A stretch of DNA of 7,099 nucleotides. It comes from an uncultured Clostridium sp. Its GTDB lineage: Bacteria; Bacillota; Clostridia; Clostridiales; Clostridiaceae. This document shows positions 5,362-7,099 of the stretch, one piece after another. The DNA is taken from assembly GCF_937920395.1 (NCBI RefSeq), contig NZ_CALEVF010000267.1, positions 1-7,099 on the forward strand, given 5' to 3'. Made by a program: the position numbers and the translations under genes. How positions within the stretch are numbered: position 1 is the first letter of the stretch; every line of letters begins with the position of its first letter. The notes below the pieces were generated by a model that made no database searches, had not been told where the DNA came from, and was given only the letters and a program-made list of their open reading frames with translations.

Positions 5362-5796
5362 TTATTTTTTTCTTAAATCTTCAATTTTAAAAACAATCAT
5401 CTCCCATATTTTAAACGCAAAGTTAGTTATATAGTCAAAATATCTAGGGAATCTTTGTATTGTTTTATATGTGGCATAAGCTATTATCGCTCCACCGACA
5501 ATGTCCAATGGATAATGAAGTCCAACATATACTCTGGCAAAACATAATAATAATGATATACCTATCATAACTCTTCCGAAATACTTATTTACAAATAGTA
5601 TCGGTAAGGCGAGAGCTAATGAAAAAGTAGCATGATCACTAGGAAATGATGGATCAATGGACGGATTTACTAATAAATGAGCTGCATGTAATGTATAAGG
5701 TCTTGGTCTAAAATATATAAACCCAATTATATGATTTATTCCTAAAGCAATTAACATTATCATTACACCCAATATAGCTGCTTTTCTGTTTGCCAT
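5362..5796 (-). pseudogene. BcrC-like PAP2 phosphatase, N-terminally truncated
   Basis: This encodes 144 residues of a membrane PAP2 phosphatase of the undecaprenyl-pyrophosphate phosphatase (BcrC) type. Motif 1 is FRPRPY (29-34), motif 2 is PSDHA (52-56, His55) and motif 3 is ARVYVGLHYPLD (87-98, Arg88, His94, Asp98). The catalytic residues are all present. BcrC-type proteins have about 50 further N-terminal residues with a first helix. Here the same frame continues upstream of the ATG (FKKDTKEKV, native-looking) only to the TAG stop of the preceding PAP2 gene. The ATG at 5796 has AAAAGG only 2 bases away, a poor site. Either the gene is dead or a shortened protein is made. The intact enzyme would recycle the peptidoglycan lipid carrier outside the membrane and give bacitracin tolerance. 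Confidence 0.78.
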
Positions 5797-5835
5797 AACC
5801 TTTTCTTTTGTGTCTTTTTTAAACCGAATATCTCT

Positions 5836-6405
5836 CTATTTTTTCTTCAATGTATTAGGCTTGTCATTGTAATTTATATAACTTACTTTATCAAATAAAA
5901 AAATTATTATTCCACTACATATAAGTCCCAAAACTATACCACCTAAAATATCTGTAGGATAATGCACATATAAATATAATCTTGAAAAAGCTATCATAGC
6001 TGCTAAACTAAAAAATTCAAATGCATAATTTTTCAAATATCTTGCTAATACTCCTGCAACTGCAAATGAGGAAGTAGTGTGCCCTGACGGAAATGAATAA
6101 GATAAAGGTTTCGCAATTAAAAGGTTAATTGATGGTATAGTTGCTGCTGGACGTATACGCTTAACAACATTTTTTAATACTACGTCTCCTAAAATTGTGC
6201 TTAGTACTAAAGCGGCTAAAGCCATAAAGCCTATTCTTCTATATTTTTTGCTAATCATCAGTAGCACTATTATTATAATCCAGACAATACCTCCATTACC
6301 TAAGTATGTTGATATAACCATGACTTTATCCATAATAGTTCCATGCATATTAGCTTTTATATATAATAATATTGAACTATCGAATTTCTGTATTAAAGAT
6401 ATCAT
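5836..6405 (-). CDS. PAP2-family membrane phosphatase
   Basis: This 189-residue protein of full family length has about five or six membrane helices and all three PAP2 signatures: KNVVKRIRP (KX6RP, 78-86), PSGHTTSS (106-113, His109) and SRLYLYVHYPTD (141-152, Arg142, His148, Asp152). Such enzymes remove phosphate from lipid phosphates or pyrophosphates (phosphatidic acid, phosphatidylglycerol phosphate, undecaprenyl pyrophosphate) using the His-Asp pair, and the substrate is not certain here. The ATG at 6405 has AGGGGG 11 bases upstream and AAGGA 2 bases upstream. The first is on the long side, the second too close. It is the first gene of the minus-strand unit, with a BcrC-like partial gene 39 bases downstream. 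Confidence 0.9.
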   Translation of the reverse strand: MISLIQKFDSSILLYIKANMHGTIMDKVMVISTYLGNGGIVWIIIIVLLMISKKYRRIGFMALAALVLSTILGDVVLKNVVKRIRPAATIPSINLLIAKPLSYSFPSGHTTSSFAVAGVLARYLKNYAFEFFSLAAMIAFSRLYLYVHYPTDILGGIVLGLICSGIIIFLFDKVSYINYNDKPNTLKKK

Positions 6406-6650
6406 TGTCCTTAGTGCCCCCTAAATAATAATATAAGATATAAATTTCTTCATATAGCGTATAATATATTTATTAAAAACAGATTAAAAAAGCATTAGAT
6501 TTAACTTAAAGTTACATATTAATTAAAATAATACGAATGATTTCTTACTTATCTTCGTTTTTGGTTTTTTATTACTTAGATTCCATTTATAAATTCAACT
6601 TAGCTATTCACAATGTTATAATATTTCCTGAATAGAGAAAATAGATGTAA
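6406..6650. other. AT-rich intergenic region
   Basis: I see no coding potential on either strand. It should contain the promoter of the PAP2 unit, but several TATAAT-like strings on the minus strand make a specific call unreliable. ACGAA/TTCGT near 6532-6562 followed by T-rich DNA is at best a very weak terminator. Confidence 0.4.
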
Positions 6651-6654
6651 ACTT

Positions 6655-6810
6655 CCTGAGAGGTATTCTTATACCTATACTCGTGAAATAGCGTATCATT
6701 CCATCAGTGAGTATTTCGTGTTTTAGCTGGTTGGGTCTCCTACTTTGGAACTACCCGTGTCACTAACAAGGTTGCAAACTAACTGATAGAAGTGGAATCT
6801 CTACTCTACC
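6655..6810 (+). ncRNA. Candidate IS110-type bridge RNA region
   Basis: A non-coding segment folds into successive hairpins. AGGTAT/ATACCT (6661-6666 with 6671-6676) has a TCTT loop. A 9-bp stem (6682-6690 with 6712-6720, two G-T pairs) encloses a large internal loop. AGCTGGTT (6725-6732) pairs with AACTAACT (6777-6784) with one mismatch and encloses GGGT/ACCC (6733-6736 with 6753-6756). A last bulged stem runs from about 6788 to 6808. It ends 14 bases ahead of AAAGGAG and the start of an IS110-like transposase remnant. IS110-group elements encode their bridge RNA in the left end ahead of the transposase, with a 5' hairpin and two looped stems, and this layout fits. That identity is inference: no transcript is shown. 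Confidence 0.45.
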
Positions 6811-6823
6811 CCAATTTAAACAA

Positions 6824-6990
6824 AAGGAGATGCTTATTATTCAAAATTAATCATACAGTTGAAGGTTTCAAATATTTTTTAGATCAAATAAAAAAAGCGG
6901 AAGAAGTGTATGCCAAGAAGCTTACCAGTTAAGAGATCCTAAATTACACCAAAGAATGTATTTAGAAAATGATTCTAGATCGGTAGCCTA
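6824..6990 (+). pseudogene. IS110-like transposase remnant
   Basis: AAAGGAG (6824-6830) is followed by a start region in which the expected ATG near 6839 reads ATT. One frame then gives KINHTVEGFKYFLDQIKKAE and EVYAKK before a stop at about 6930. Another frame gives RDPKLHQRMYLENDSRSVA to a stop near 6990. 'NTxEGFxxFLDxIKKA' resembles the segment of IS110-family (DEDD) transposases between the first catalytic Asp region and the MEPTGHYW motif. The second piece I cannot place. The gene has lost its start, its GIDVSK segment and everything after residue 30, so it is dead. The family call depends on a short match. Confidence 0.4.
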
Positions 6991-6992
6991 AC

Positions 6993-7099
6993 TTAAATCT
7001 GAATAATTACTAAATTTACCATTGTAACTGTTTTTATATCGCCAACTTTTGCTATCATATAATGGTAATCGCTGTTTTTAGTTAAGAGCTCTGCACCTG
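6993..7099 (-). CDS. C-terminal end of an unidentified gene (partial)
   Basis: On the minus strand an open frame enters from the right edge and ends at TAA 6993-6995. It gives about 34 residues that include ELLTKNSDYHYMIAKVGDIK and a hydrophobic end (TMVNLVIIQI). The residue mix is protein-like, but I recognise no family. TTACCATT (7016-7023) and AATGGTAA (7061-7068) are inverted repeats inside the frame and may be chance. Confidence 0.4.
   Translation of the reverse strand, partial: GAELLTKNSDYHYMIAKVGDIKTVTMVNLVIIQI

Noticed and set aside
6197..6424. 75-codon plus-strand ORF
   Set aside because: It is antisense to the full-length PAP2 gene; a shadow frame.
6725..6808. Riboswitch or T-box leader
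   Set aside because: I found no T-box sequence (UGGNACC) and no conserved core of common riboswitches, and no functional gene follows; the position ahead of an IS110-like remnant fits a bridge RNA better.
7016..7068. Inverted repeat TTACCATT/AATGGTAA as a transposon end or terminator
   Set aside because: It is short (8 bp), widely spaced, without a T run, and lies inside a plausible minus-strand coding frame.

Overview
The window is AT-rich. Its Shine-Dalgarno sites are strong (GGAGG, AAGGAGG), it uses occasional TTG and GTG starts, and its gene families are typical of Firmicutes (HxlR, DUF6155, BcrC-type PAP2, Rpn-type nuclease/transposase). All of this points to a low-GC Clostridium-like chromosome. 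It reads as an accessory region: a few intact genes among many gene remnants and pieces of mobile elements.

Positions 1-3040 are a gene graveyard. The 3' end of an Rpn-family nuclease/transposase gene runs off the left edge and stops at a good terminator. On the minus strand, from right to left, come: a DODA-type dioxygenase gene with a large internal deletion; the N-terminal half of a PLD-domain superfamily 2 helicase, broken by several frameshifts; the 5' half of a group II intron inserted in that helicase just after its 'ATPERLDNKD' motif; an intact-looking DUF6155 gene with a C-terminal zinc ribbon; an MFS-transporter fragment; and a second PLD-domain fragment. The intron's 5' boundary (GTGCG) is exact, and its EBS1 can be matched by eye to the exon's IBS1.

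Positions 3040-5216, plus strand, hold the ordinary genes: an HxlR-family regulator (divergent from the dioxygenase remnant) with its own promoter and terminator, a Nudix hydrolase, and a small four-helix membrane protein of unknown function. The gap between the last two contains several hairpins. A 51-codon possible ORF follows the membrane protein.

Positions 5188-6405, minus strand, look like one transcription unit. It has a full-length PAP2-family lipid phosphatase, then a BcrC-like PAP2 phosphatase that lacks its N-terminal part, then a six-codon leader ORF and a 38-residue single-helix ORF. BcrC-type enzymes recycle undecaprenyl pyrophosphate, so this unit probably concerns cell-envelope lipid dephosphorylation, although the second gene may no longer be functional.

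Positions 6406-7099 have no intact gene. A strongly structured segment (about 6655-6810) lies directly ahead of a ribosome binding site and the crippled start of what resembles an IS110-type transposase. This is where IS110 elements encode their bridge RNA, so the segment is a candidate orphan bridge RNA. The C-terminal end of an unidentified minus-strand gene reaches the right edge.
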